Part shown: one piece after another, positions 25,817 to 34,751 of the stretch | Numbering within the stretch: the stretch's first letter is position 1 | Layout: the number at the start of each line of letters is the position of its first letter | Assembly (NCBI GenBank): GCA_903863295.1 | Contig: CAIPBM010000091.1 | Coordinates: 1 to 64,000, forward strand | Direction of reading: 5' to 3' | Length of the DNA stretch: 64,000 nucleotides | Source: an uncultured Verrucomicrobiota bacterium | GTDB lineage: Bacteria; Verrucomicrobiota; Verrucomicrobiia; Methylacidiphilales; UBA1321 | Made by a program: the position numbers and the translations under genes | The notes under the pieces: model-generated | Told to the model about the DNA's origin: nothing | Seen by the model: the letters and a program-made list of their open reading frames with translations, nothing else | Databases searched by the model: none

Positions 25817-26722
25817 TCAATCGTCGGTGTCAGGCACTTGGGTAAACTGCGCCTGAAGCACTTCTCTCGCAGTCTCGACCAATTGTTCCGTTGACCTAAA
25901 AAGGCGTGCCAAAGATGCGGCTCCTGCCTCGTCTTCGAGATAAATCAAGTTCATCAATGACCTCACTAAGGCCCGCCGACTGGAAGCTGAAAGACTCGCG
26001 TTTGCGTCGGCGGTATAACCAGTCAATTTGTTAGCCACCCATGACCAGGCATCCTCAGTGCTTCCTTTATGCACAGGAACTTGCCCCAGCGAGAGTTTTC
26101 GTCCGATCAAGCCACACATGAATTGTCCGCCGGCCTTGGCACGTCGATCCCCCACATTTCGACATTGGCGACCCTTACTCCTACGCTCGGAACAATATGT
26201 TGGATGATGAGTATAAAATTCGATCTCCGTTACATCAGCGTATTTAACATCGCCTTCCACCAGGATCTCGAGGCAGATGTCGCCATTTCGCTGATGACCG
26301 TGCCGTGGCGATTGTTTCCAAGGGCCATCATCAGAATCAGGATCGTAAGCGATAAGGCGCTTATTCTCGGTGGTGGAAAAGAATATTCTCGGCGCAGCCA
26401 CAGCATACTCCGCCGTTTCTACCCAGTATGTTTTCGGAAAATCGGAGTACAGTTGCTCGAATGGAACCTTGAAAGCAATGTTTCCGTAACGAGATCCAGG
26501 AGCCCAAACATTCGGAGAGAACCAAGTAACAACCGTCCGATAACGTTTCAATCTTGAGTCGTCGTAAACCAATCCCGCTCGAATATTTTTATCTTCAATT
26601 ATTCGAAGAGCGGTCTCCACATGCGCTGTGTAAGCCACAAATTCGATATCAGTGGGATCGATTAGCGGGTACTGCTCCCACTCGCGTTGCGCTTGTTGTG
26701 CCGAGATGATAGGTGTGGGCAT
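25817..26722 (-). CDS. unrecognised protein
   Basis: The 301-residue soluble protein begins MPTPIISAQQAQREW. The N-terminal half is alpha/beta, with the stretch VTWFSPNVWAPGSRYGNIAF, which is faintly reminiscent of an ADP-ribosyltransferase-like fold; I do not rely on that. The middle has four Cys/His-rich positions (THHPTYCSERRSKGRQC), perhaps a metal site. The open frame extends to 26905, but those 61 residues look non-coding. It follows the helicase gene of the TerB operon in the same direction, and a hairpin lies between. Its end faces the E2-E1/JAMM operon, so it may belong with either. Confidence 0.6.
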   Translation of the reverse strand: MPTPIISAQQAQREWEQYPLIDPTDIEFVAYTAHVETALRIIEDKNIRAGLVYDDSRLKRYRTVVTWFSPNVWAPGSRYGNIAFKVPFEQLYSDFPKTYWVETAEYAVAAPRIFFSTTENKRLIAYDPDSDDGPWKQSPRHGHQRNGDICLEILVEGDVKYADVTEIEFYTHHPTYCSERRSKGRQCRNVGDRRAKAGGQFMCGLIGRKLSLGQVPVHKGSTEDAWSWVANKLTGYTADANASLSASSRRALVRSLMNLIYLEDEAGAASLARLFRSTEQLVETAREVLQAQFTQVPDTDD

Positions 26723-26878
26723 AATTATAAAAAAGTTGAGTAAACGATTACGGTTGCCCCTTGTATGCGACAAGACGCGTTGGCAATCAGATCCAGTCTG
26801 TTGTCGCAGCGCTGCCAAGGTCGTCATTGCCAAGATTGAACCCATAGATGGAATAAACGCAATCCTTCTCGCGGGGGT

Positions 26879-26897
26879 GCCTCGCTCCACGCGAGGC
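26879..26897. terminator. hairpin after the helicase gene
   Basis: GCCTCGC-TCCAC-GCGAGGC is a perfect 7-bp stem with a 5-base loop. It is 73 bp after the end of the helicase gene and may attenuate read-through into the downstream gene. There is no T-run. Confidence 0.4.
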
Positions 26898-26969
26898 GCG
26901 ATCATTCACAAAGATTGAAAACATTGGAAGAGTCCGGTTCCTCCGAACGTCGCTAGCGACATTGAGGGA

Positions 26970-29282
26970 TTATGCACGGATCGCCGCACGAACGCACGCC
27001 ACAGTTCCTTGAATTTCCAATAATCGCTGACTGTTGGTTAAATGGAAAAGATCGCTTTCGAGATAGCTGTCAAATTTCTGCGTGGGTTGCATGGGAAGGT
27101 GTTCAGCCAAAGCCAGGGGATCGTGAGTGCCATTTGTAACTTGGTCAAAATGATTGTGGATTTGCTCCAATGAAACGTCCCGGTAGAAAAGAGACAACCG
27201 ATCAGCCGCTACGCTAAGACCTTTTAGTTTGGCCAGTGCCCAGAGTGTGTTGTGGATTTTGGATCCGGCCCAAGGGAAAAATCGGACGCCCTTGTCTTCG
27301 ACGACAAATCCGGTTCCACCGACCGCGCCAGAAAGCTTGGCTAGTTGCCTCGCCGCACCAAGAAGCAACTTGGCGTTATCATCAATATAAGCGGGGACAT
27401 CCTGCCGCTCCAGGAGCAGCTTCATTTGCCGGGCAATTTTGTCTCCGGTGCCCATTCCAGAGGAAGCGAAATAGGGAGGCTTGAGGTTGTTCGAGGGAAG
27501 GACGACAACGGTTAGTTCGGCCAGGATTACGTCCATCACCACCCAACGTCGACCGCCTAAAAGTAAGTTCTCTCCCTTAGGTGGAACGCGATCAGGCGGA
27601 ATCTTGCCGATGGCTTCACCCTGATACTCGACCTTCAATTCCTCCTGCCCCATGAATGCCGCATAGAAATCCCAAGACGAAGTAACAAATTCACCTTGGG
27701 TACCCACAATGAGAGTATTGGGTGGGACTGAATCCAGGAGCGAGCACTTGAGCAGACATTTTAGGACCCGCTGAAAAATATCCGGGGTCACTTTCCGGAA
27801 GGGCCCCTTTTTGACCAAGGCATCGAATAGGGCTTGGGCGGGCATACCACCCGTCTGGGTCAAATGACTAAGGATTTGGTGAATCAACGTGCTGAGATTC
27901 AAGTCATGAACGTCTGGTGATTCGAGCCACTTCACCAGCATGAGCTCCACCATGGCGATGCTCTGGATCAAATCGGGAAAGAGGAGATCTGTCAGCGAGC
28001 AGTCGCCATGCGGCGTAAAGTCGCGGCAATAGGCGCGAAAGACGGCAGATTCTCCCTGGCCGCGTCCTGACCGACCCAGTCGTTGAACCATAGAGGAGAC
28101 GGTCCAAGGCGCTTGGACCTGGCCGACGGCTTTAATGCCGGATATGTCGATGCCCATTTCCAAGGTGCTTGAGCAAATGGCGGTTGTGGGCACGCCGCTT
28201 TTCAGATGCTCTTCAGCTTCGTCCCGTTGACTCCGTGAAAGAGAGGCGTGATGCACCACGAACGGATCGCGTTGAGAGCCGGCCTTGGCAAACACCTGGT
28301 GAAGTCGGTCGGCTAAAACTTCCACTGTGCTTTTTGAATTGCAGAAGACGAGGTTGGTGGAACTAGAGAATTTTTGAGCAACATCGTTACTAATCATGTC
28401 GATGTCATCCGGACGCGGGAGGGAGTAGGCGTCCAGTTCTTCCTGCGTAAGGAGGCCTTTCAACGGTTTCCCGCTCAAAAAGTGTCCCTGTTTCACGCGG
28501 GAAACCAGACCGGGAATTTTCTCAAGAGGTATGCCAAAAAACTGCACTCGCTTTTCCTCGTCCTCGGTGCATTGAGGGCGAATAAAGGCTTTTACCGTCA
28601 GTCGGATTTGCCGCGTGGTGGTGGGATTTTCAATCAGACGAACCCGCTCCGGATGATCGATATCGAGAAAGCGCTTCGCCACATCATAATCTCCCAAGGT
28701 CGCCGATAGTCCGGCCATGCGAGGCTGACATCCTGCCTGGGCACAAACTCGCGAAAATAGACTCTGAAGATGGATGCCGCGCACGTTGTCCAGAAACGAG
28801 TGGAGTTCGTCCACGACGATGTAGTCCAAGGCGCTAAACAGTTGCGGTACATTTTTCCCACGGCGCAGGAAGATGGCTTCCAGCGACTCAGGTGTGATTA
28901 ACAATATGCCGCCGGGCTGACGAATAACCGACAGCTTTTCCGAGGCTCCCACATCCCCATGCCATCGATGCACCGGTATACCCAGATTCTCGCATAGGTC
29001 TTCCATGCGACGGAATTGATCATTGATGAGGGCTTTCAACGGCCCGACATAGAGTGCTTGAACGGAGGGAGTCGATTTTTCCGCAATCTTCGAAATGATG
29101 GGAAGGAAGGCAGCTTCTGTCTTTCCGCCGGCAGTCTGGGCACTGACGAGGAGATGGTCATCGGACTGGTAAATCGCCCTGATCGATTCGGTCTGGATCG
29201 GGTGCAGCCCCGTCCAGCCTTTGTCATAGATCGTCTTTTGAACTCCCGGAGACAAGAGCTCGAAAGCCGAGACCTCACTCAC
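26970..29282 (-). CDS. Lhr-like DEAD/DEAH-box helicase (BrxHI-like)
   Basis: The 770-residue superfamily 2 helicase has AQTAGGKT (48-55, Walker A), DELH at 158-161 (Walker B) and the HRxGRxxR-type end of the second domain (RLGRSGRG). It continues with a winged-helix and Lhr-type C-terminal region. Lhr-core helicases of this type are named BrxHI when they occur in BREX type 2 loci beside a BrxD-like ATPase. The ATG overlaps the stop of that ATPase gene (ATGA). Confidence 0.88.
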   Translation of the reverse strand: MSEVSAFELLSPGVQKTIYDKGWTGLHPIQTESIRAIYQSDDHLLVSAQTAGGKTEAAFLPIISKIAEKSTPSVQALYVGPLKALINDQFRRMEDLCENLGIPVHRWHGDVGASEKLSVIRQPGGILLITPESLEAIFLRRGKNVPQLFSALDYIVVDELHSFLDNVRGIHLQSLFSRVCAQAGCQPRMAGLSATLGDYDVAKRFLDIDHPERVRLIENPTTTRQIRLTVKAFIRPQCTEDEEKRVQFFGIPLEKIPGLVSRVKQGHFLSGKPLKGLLTQEELDAYSLPRPDDIDMISNDVAQKFSSSTNLVFCNSKSTVEVLADRLHQVFAKAGSQRDPFVVHHASLSRSQRDEAEEHLKSGVPTTAICSSTLEMGIDISGIKAVGQVQAPWTVSSMVQRLGRSGRGQGESAVFRAYCRDFTPHGDCSLTDLLFPDLIQSIAMVELMLVKWLESPDVHDLNLSTLIHQILSHLTQTGGMPAQALFDALVKKGPFRKVTPDIFQRVLKCLLKCSLLDSVPPNTLIVGTQGEFVTSSWDFYAAFMGQEELKVEYQGEAIGKIPPDRVPPKGENLLLGGRRWVVMDVILAELTVVVLPSNNLKPPYFASSGMGTGDKIARQMKLLLERQDVPAYIDDNAKLLLGAARQLAKLSGAVGGTGFVVEDKGVRFFPWAGSKIHNTLWALAKLKGLSVAADRLSLFYRDVSLEQIHNHFDQVTNGTHDPLALAEHLPMQPTQKFDSYLESDLFHLTNSQRLLEIQGTVACVRAAIRA

Positions 29283-30601
29283 ACGGTCACCGCTGTAAGG
29301 TCATCGTCAGTGACTGGGCCACTCTTCGCAATTTCCTCCTCCACGGAAGGAGGAAGATCGGCTCCACCGCCCATGAACTCTCCAGCCAAAATCTGCTGCC
29401 AAGTTACGCCCGGGTTCTGATCGAGGAGATTGAGCAGACCGATAAATGACCGGATGACTTTTCGCGGGGTCTTAAATGTTTCAGCACCGAGCGCCTCGTT
29501 GGCTTTTTGCAGAATCTGCGCGATGGCTTCATCCGGAACGGCTATTTTGGTGAGGTCGCCTGACGCATGAACCAGTCGGATATTTTGCAGGAGAACAAAG
29601 AGCTCTTCGGGCGTCAGGGTCGTGAGCTTGATGACTGAGCCCGAAAGGTCTATCAAGCCACCTTGAGCTAAGGAGTTGCTGGCTAGGCGCGAACGGAGCG
29701 CCTCATACGAAAAGAGGCCGCGACGGGTGTCTTCCACACATTCCACCGTACCTGCGAGGATAAATCCGAGGTGGGAAGCACCTCCCTGGAGACAGTCGTT
29801 GATGATCGCGAGAATCGCCTCAAAATTTGCCTGTCGAACCATGCGGTTTGGAAGACGATGGGAAAGAACAACCAACTCATCAATATTGACGAGTATGCCC
29901 GCACCTCCTGCAAGGACGGAAAATGCGGCGATCAGTTTCAAATTCTCGTAGAGGTCGTCTCCCAAAATGGAACGGACGCCCAACGCCTGGCGCGCTTCCG
30001 TCTTGGTGGGATATTCCGCCCGCAGCCATTTGACGGCTGAGGCCTTCAGTCCGTCATCTGCCTTAGCAAAACCTTCGTAGTATTTGCCCAATACTTCCGA
30101 AAAATCAAAACCACCAGTCAAGGAGTGAAGGCTGGAAAGTGACGTCAGGATTTTGGTTTTGACGGCTTCATCTGATCCCCCAGTGGATTTGACCTGAATC
30201 TGGATCGAGGCAATCCAGGACTCGATGAGTCCGATCAGTCCCTCTCCCTCAGGTCGTGCTTTGGTCGCCAAATTTCGGATTAATTCCGAGAAAAGTGCTT
30301 GGGCTTCACCGCCCTTGGAATAGATGCGTCTCGCCATCGTGATGTCGGCCTGCAAAACGAGCAGGTTCTTTTGCAAGGCGAGGCTCTTCACCAGATTGAG
30401 AAAAAAGCTTTTTCCGCTGCCATAGTTGCCCTCGATGATGCGGAAGGCCGCGCCGCCGTCTGCAATGCGGTCGATATCGCCGAGCACCGCGTTTACCTCC
30501 TGCTTACGACCAACCTGAATCAAGTGCAGGCCGAGCTTGGGAACTAAGCCTGCCTGGAGGGATTGGAGAATGGCATCTCGCTCACGCCTTTTGATGATCA
30601 T
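29279..30601 (-). CDS. BrxD-like P-loop ATPase (DUF2791)
   Basis: The 440-residue protein has Walker A GNYGSGKS (58-65) and a Walker B-like GILVNIDEL (about 235-243). The order of motifs matches the BrxD/DUF2791 family known from BREX. Position 2 of the three-gene operon; both of its ends overlap neighbours by ATGA. It presumably works with the helicase on DNA and needs ATP. No BREX methylase, PglZ or BrxC/PglY gene is in the window, so this is not a BREX locus. Confidence 0.85.
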   Translation of the reverse strand: MIIKRRERDAILQSLQAGLVPKLGLHLIQVGRKQEVNAVLGDIDRIADGGAAFRIIEGNYGSGKSFFLNLVKSLALQKNLLVLQADITMARRIYSKGGEAQALFSELIRNLATKARPEGEGLIGLIESWIASIQIQVKSTGGSDEAVKTKILTSLSSLHSLTGGFDFSEVLGKYYEGFAKADDGLKASAVKWLRAEYPTKTEARQALGVRSILGDDLYENLKLIAAFSVLAGGAGILVNIDELVVLSHRLPNRMVRQANFEAILAIINDCLQGGASHLGFILAGTVECVEDTRRGLFSYEALRSRLASNSLAQGGLIDLSGSVIKLTTLTPEELFVLLQNIRLVHASGDLTKIAVPDEAIAQILQKANEALGAETFKTPRKVIRSFIGLLNLLDQNPGVTWQQILAGEFMGGGADLPPSVEEEIAKSGPVTDDDLTAVTV

Positions 30602-32886
30602 AGTGCTTGAGGTAGGAGTTCGGTATGGATGGTGACGGGGTCTTCCCCTTCAATCAAGAAATCTCCCAATGCATCGTCGGCCCAGGCGTTGATTACGTCA
30701 GCTACGGCCACCGGCATGAGATTGTATTTAGCCGCCAATTTCATGAAATCGGCCTTGGCCCACTGAGGTTGAGCGATTAATTCCTGGTAGAGGGGCAAAT
30801 AATTGGGATTCAACGCAGGAGCGGCGTCCGACGGGGCTGCGACCACCGGGTTGGCTGCTGGGGGCGCTTCTGCCTTCGCTTCTTTGTCCTCCATGATACC
30901 GGAAAGCTTGGCCACAACCTCTCTAGTTTCTTCGGCAATAGCCGCCACCCGGCTCATATCGAGCTTTAATCCACCGCCTCCAGCCTGTCCTTTGATGGTT
31001 TCACCAACGGGTTGTGGGTCAGCGTGGAGCACGGTTACTTCAGCCGATGATGCCGTGTACTTGCAAACGATTCTGGCCGAGGCCTCGGAGGGGAGGTCAA
31101 TAACCTGGAAAATTCTCTCAAGTACCTCGCGCTCGGTTTTTTCCAGAGTCCCATTCTTGATTCCCACGTAAACAGCCACTTCCACAGCCCATTCCTTGAA
31201 CTCAGGCTTGAGCTGGCTAACAACCTTCGGGAGTGCACGCCAAAGACAATCTCCGTTGACCAAGAGCGCTTTGAGTAACGCATCGAATCGGGCCGCATCT
31301 ACGGGAGACAATTTGAAAGCCTCTTGTACACATTGCCACGTGCGATCCACTTCGTAGGGCTCTGGACGACCGTCTGCCACAGCGACCAGACCGCACATCG
31401 CCAAGATGGCCGCTGCACCTTGATATGCAGACGATGTCTTCAGGTCTGCTGGATTCTGGGGAACATACAGTGCGATGGCATCGGTCGGACGATAGGATTG
31501 GGCCAGAATCGACGCGTCCGGTTCAACTGCATAACCACCTTCCGCCAACAAGGTGATCAGACTGCGGCTGTCGCCGAGATTGGCACGAGCGCCAGGAATG
31601 CTGCCGATCAGTTTTTGGATATCCTGCACTTGGAACACAGCAGTCCCATTTGCCTGCGTGATACGTTGTTTCAGAATAGCAATCCATCCGGACTCACTCG
31701 AAGCCTGACTCGCCTCGGCACTTGCAGGAGTCACGGGTCGATATTTTTGCAGAGGATCGGAAGACCGGCCTCCCAAGCCTCGAAAGCATTCTTCGGGATC
31801 GACCTTGGTGAGATTAAGTGGCGAAAGGGCAGTTGGCGTCGTGTTCAGGGCCAGGATACAGGTCCGGTCGACGTTGCCGGTTGCCGGGTTCGTGGCCGAG
31901 ACATAGCCGTTTAAGCCAACTCCATTGATAACCTGGGCGGCATCAGCTGCAAAAACTTCCTGAATAGTGCGGAGGCAGACTTGAAAGACGAAGCTGGCGT
32001 ATAATTCGTTCGCAGCTTTGACCGACAGGGTTGATTCGGTAAAGGAATCCTTGGCTTTGACATATTTGACGCTCTCGATCCTGGGAAAATCATCAAAGGC
32101 GGGAAGGTCGTAGTTGATGATCAACACCCGTTTCACCCCGTTAAAATCGAGATCGAAGCTTTTCTCGAAGAATTCGGGATAGGAAGATTGCTCAAGAATC
32201 CTGGTATTGAATTCGACGACTTCTTGGGCACTTCCGGATTTGTACCGATGAAGTTTTAAATCCGCCGCTGCCACTGCTTTTGCCTGTGTTAGTTCAAAGG
32301 CATGCTTGTCGTTCTTCCATTTTTCAATTCGAGCAAGGTAATCAGCCTCCAGTCGGTCATTGCTCTGACCGAGTTCCGCGCAGGTACTTTCCCAACTGGA
32401 TAGTGCCTGTTGATAAAGCCGCTGACTTTCCGCGACCTTCTTATCGTGAAGTGGCCCCACCAATTTATCCAATATGCCAAAGTGGGGAGTAAATGCGGCG
32501 TCAGTAGGCTGCGGTTGGACTGGAAAATTGTGGTAGGTCACTTCCGGCTGCGTAATCGGATAGGGAACGTGATTTCGTCTGTCATCCCAGGAAAAAGAGA
32601 ACCGACGCCCGACGCTTGAAGACAATGTATTTCGAATGGACGTGAGAATTCCCTGGGCCTCTATCGTCCTGCTTTCCGCTTCTTCCTGAGCTTCCTGCAA
32701 ATGGGCGGCTTTGGTGGCGCTGGCCTGGCGCTTGGCATTCGCCGCGCGTTGCCGGGCATACATGTCGTCCCAAATCCGGTTCTGGGCATCCACCTTTTGC
32801 TGTAGTTCGCTTCGGGTTTCCGCCTTAATCACGCGCGACCGGCCCAAACCCGGATGCGTGAGCGTGTAGGAATAGTAGTAGCTCAT
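30598..32886 (-). CDS. TerB-domain protein (TerB-N/TerB/TerB-C)
   Basis: The 762-residue protein has a charged N-terminus with a coiled coil (about 20-110) followed by a middle domain around NYDLPAFDDFPRIESVKYVK. It has a TerB-like helical domain (about 500-620; AMCGLVAVADGRPEPYEVD) and a TerB-C domain (about 690-760; LPLYQELIAQPQWAKADF, DVINAWADDALGDFLIEGED). The series TerB-N/TerB/TerB-C is known from tellurite-type stress loci with a helicase and an ATPase. The preferred ATG at 32886 starts MSYYYSYTL; 13 more residues are open upstream. First gene of the operon. Confidence 0.8.
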   Translation of the reverse strand: MSYYYSYTLTHPGLGRSRVIKAETRSELQQKVDAQNRIWDDMYARQRAANAKRQASATKAAHLQEAQEEAESRTIEAQGILTSIRNTLSSSVGRRFSFSWDDRRNHVPYPITQPEVTYHNFPVQPQPTDAAFTPHFGILDKLVGPLHDKKVAESQRLYQQALSSWESTCAELGQSNDRLEADYLARIEKWKNDKHAFELTQAKAVAAADLKLHRYKSGSAQEVVEFNTRILEQSSYPEFFEKSFDLDFNGVKRVLIINYDLPAFDDFPRIESVKYVKAKDSFTESTLSVKAANELYASFVFQVCLRTIQEVFAADAAQVINGVGLNGYVSATNPATGNVDRTCILALNTTPTALSPLNLTKVDPEECFRGLGGRSSDPLQKYRPVTPASAEASQASSESGWIAILKQRITQANGTAVFQVQDIQKLIGSIPGARANLGDSRSLITLLAEGGYAVEPDASILAQSYRPTDAIALYVPQNPADLKTSSAYQGAAAILAMCGLVAVADGRPEPYEVDRTWQCVQEAFKLSPVDAARFDALLKALLVNGDCLWRALPKVVSQLKPEFKEWAVEVAVYVGIKNGTLEKTEREVLERIFQVIDLPSEASARIVCKYTASSAEVTVLHADPQPVGETIKGQAGGGGLKLDMSRVAAIAEETREVVAKLSGIMEDKEAKAEAPPAANPVVAAPSDAAPALNPNYLPLYQELIAQPQWAKADFMKLAAKYNLMPVAVADVINAWADDALGDFLIEGEDPVTIHTELLPQAL

Positions 32887-33051
32887 AAGCGTCCCGCAGT
32901 AATAGGTGCCAATCCATACCACCATGAAGCGAGACGCGAAAGCCTAGATCGCGCGGGCTAAATCAATGCGCAATGTTGATAAATTTTCAATGGGCTGCCG
33001 GACAGCTTGAAAAAATGCGATCTTTGGGAAAACGTGAGATTGTTGGCGGGC

Positions 33052-33159
33052 TATCTCACCCCTTATCTCACCCCTTATCTCACCCCTTATTTTACCCCTT
33101 ATCTTATCCCTTATCTTACCCCTTAACTTACCCCTTATCTTACCCCTTATCTTATTCCT
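33052..33159. repeat. 12-bp minisatellite, nine units
   Basis: Nine consecutive units of TATCTTACCCCT or a close variant (three are TATCTCACCCCT) fill 108 bp. The sequence is upstream of the TerB operon and 193 bp right of its first codon, inside a stretch of about 630 bp without a confident gene. A minus-strand ORF at 32944-33198 reads it as a tandem IRGK/IRGE peptide, but this looks like a by-product of the 12-bp period. Confidence 0.85.
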
Positions 33160-33366
33160 ATCTTTTGCTTGGCTTACCCTTGGATTTATATGGCTCACGG
33201 TGCCTAGTGTTGCCTAATTCCCACTCTGGTAGCACCAAGACGCTTGCCTTTCCCGAGGCCGGAAGGCCCCCGCCGAAAATTTTAATGCCGAATCCGACGC
33301 TCGCCGCCGCCGACCGACGCACGCCGACGCACGCCGATGGATGCCGTTAGTTCAACCCGCAAGATA

Positions 33367-33411
33367 GAATTTCCCTGCGGGAAATTCCAAGTAAATGCGG
33401 TACTTTGTACC
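33367..33411. promoter_or_regulatory. two inverted repeats before the three-gene unknown operon
   Basis: GAATTTCCC-TGC-GGGAAATTC (33367-33387, 9-bp arms) is followed by GGTAC-TTT-GTACC (33399-33411). A TTGACA at 33423-33428 lies after them, and a third one, TGCCGCC-TAC-GGCGGCA (33473-33489), lies in the leader. They may be operator or attenuator structures for the genes that begin at 33520. Confidence 0.45.
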
Positions 33412-33519
33412 TACTTTTAAAATTGACATGCAAGGACAAGCATTTTACCTTTAGCACCGCTTCGCGTTGATGTGCCGCCTACGGCGGCAACCACGGAGCA
33501 ATATCACCAACCAAATCCA

Positions 33520-33843
33520 ATGAATTCCTCAGAGCCGACCGTTCAATCCACGGAAACTGCCATTCTCGACGACGGTCACGTTCGTGTGAACGGTGCAACC
33601 CGCATGCGCGCCGCTGAACTTCAGATGCGTTACGGCTTGAGCCAAACCGAGTTGGTTGAAACCGCAGTTTCCCTTTTCGATGACCACTGCTTACGCCGGA
33701 GCTTCGTTCAGTTACCACTGTTGACACACCAGGTCGTCAGCCTTGGTCACCGAGTCCAATTGCTTTCGGCGCAGCTTCAGAACCTTGAACAGGTCGCCGA
33801 TATCATCACCGTGGCCAGTGCTGGCCAAGGCAAACTCGAATAG
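33520..33843 (+). CDS. small unrecognised protein
   Basis: The 107-residue protein begins MNSSEPTVQ. Residues 27-50 (ATRMRAAELQMRYGLSQTELVE) could form a helix-turn-helix or ribbon-helix-helix, and the C-terminal half is helical and Leu/Gln-rich. I chose the ATG at 33520 because a hairpin overlaps the upstream GTG at 33472. It leads a three-gene operon; the next gene begins 27 bp later. Confidence 0.55.
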   Translation: MNSSEPTVQSTETAILDDGHVRVNGATRMRAAELQMRYGLSQTELVETAVSLFDDHCLRRSFVQLPLLTHQVVSLGHRVQLLSAQLQNLEQVADIITVASAGQGKLE

Positions 33844-33870
33844 CCGATATTCAGATAAAGCTTAGACAAC

Positions 33871-34749
33871 GTGAATAATATCATCTTCCATTATTTACAG
33901 AGGCTTCCGGAAGATGATCGGTTACGGCTAGAAAGCGGCGTTCTAGCCGGAGAGGTCAGCGCCGCCATGCTGGCTGATACCGATCCCATGTTTCTCCCCT
34001 GCCCCCTGACGTTCGAGATGGCGGCATGGCGGCGGGCCACTGCCTTCCGATTTGAAACCACAGCGGAAGACATCTTGGAGGGCTGCCTTCAATACATGCG
34101 TTACTTGCTTTCCAGACCAAGCCAAGGCTGCGCGACTTTTGAGGAAGAATTATACAACCGCGCCACACGGTCCAACCGACTGGACTACCGTCTCGGCCTG
34201 ATCAGCGCACAGATCGACGAGCTAACCGTTAAAATCAAAGGACAAATCGGCCACTTGAAAGAGCAAGCGCCATCCGTCGTCAACCGTCTACGCCCCATGG
34301 TCATTGATTCGTCCATTTTCAAGCGCGAGGAAATGGCCATCCCCCCGCCCGACGATGAGGAGACGGCCTGGATCAACGAAATGCTTTCCAGCAAGACAGC
34401 CGGACAAGACCTGCATCAATATGTGGCAGCGGACCTGGCGGCATTTGTGGTCACAACGGCGCAAGCTTGGTCTCTATCGCCGGAGGCTGTCATCCGGGAA
34501 GCCGTTTGGATCAGTGCATGGGTTATGGCTAATTCTGGAGGACTCGGCGGGAACAATTTCCGCGAAGAACTGTTTGTCCGCCAAAGCGAGGTGGACAGCG
34601 TCATGCTTCAACTCGATCAATTCGTCAGCGACCTGGAATCTCATGTCCCCCAGGCCGAAGCTCTCGCGGCGCACCTTACCGAAAAGTCGGAATCGATCGT
34701 TGCCGTTTTCCATCAAATGCATTCGCATCCTGTCTCAAAGAAGGATTGA
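33871..34749 (+). CDS. unrecognised helical protein
   Basis: The 292-residue, acidic and largely helical protein starts with GTG. Two stretches rich in Leu and charged residues (about 95-135 and 225-270) look like coiled coils. No signal peptide or membrane segment, and no motif that I recognise. It ends 2 bp before the ATG of the next gene, with the end of this gene (AAGGATTGA) doubling as a ribosome-binding site. Confidence 0.65.
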   Translation: MNNIIFHYLQRLPEDDRLRLESGVLAGEVSAAMLADTDPMFLPCPLTFEMAAWRRATAFRFETTAEDILEGCLQYMRYLLSRPSQGCATFEEELYNRATRSNRLDYRLGLISAQIDELTVKIKGQIGHLKEQAPSVVNRLRPMVIDSSIFKREEMAIPPPDDEETAWINEMLSSKTAGQDLHQYVAADLAAFVVTTAQAWSLSPEAVIREAVWISAWVMANSGGLGGNNFREELFVRQSEVDSVMLQLDQFVSDLESHVPQAEALAAHLTEKSESIVAVFHQMHSHPVSKKD

Positions 34750-34751
34750 CC

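Noticed and set aside
26970-32886. Complete BREX system
   Set aside because: Only BrxD- and BrxHI-like genes are present; PglX, PglZ and BrxC/PglY are missing.
33052-33159. CRISPR array
   Set aside because: The units are 12 bp and adjacent, with no spacers and no cas genes nearby; it is a minisatellite.
32944-33198. 84-residue Arg/Lys/Ile repeat protein on the minus strand
   Set aside because: The frame exists because the 12-bp period keeps it open. No ribosome-binding site or homology supports it.
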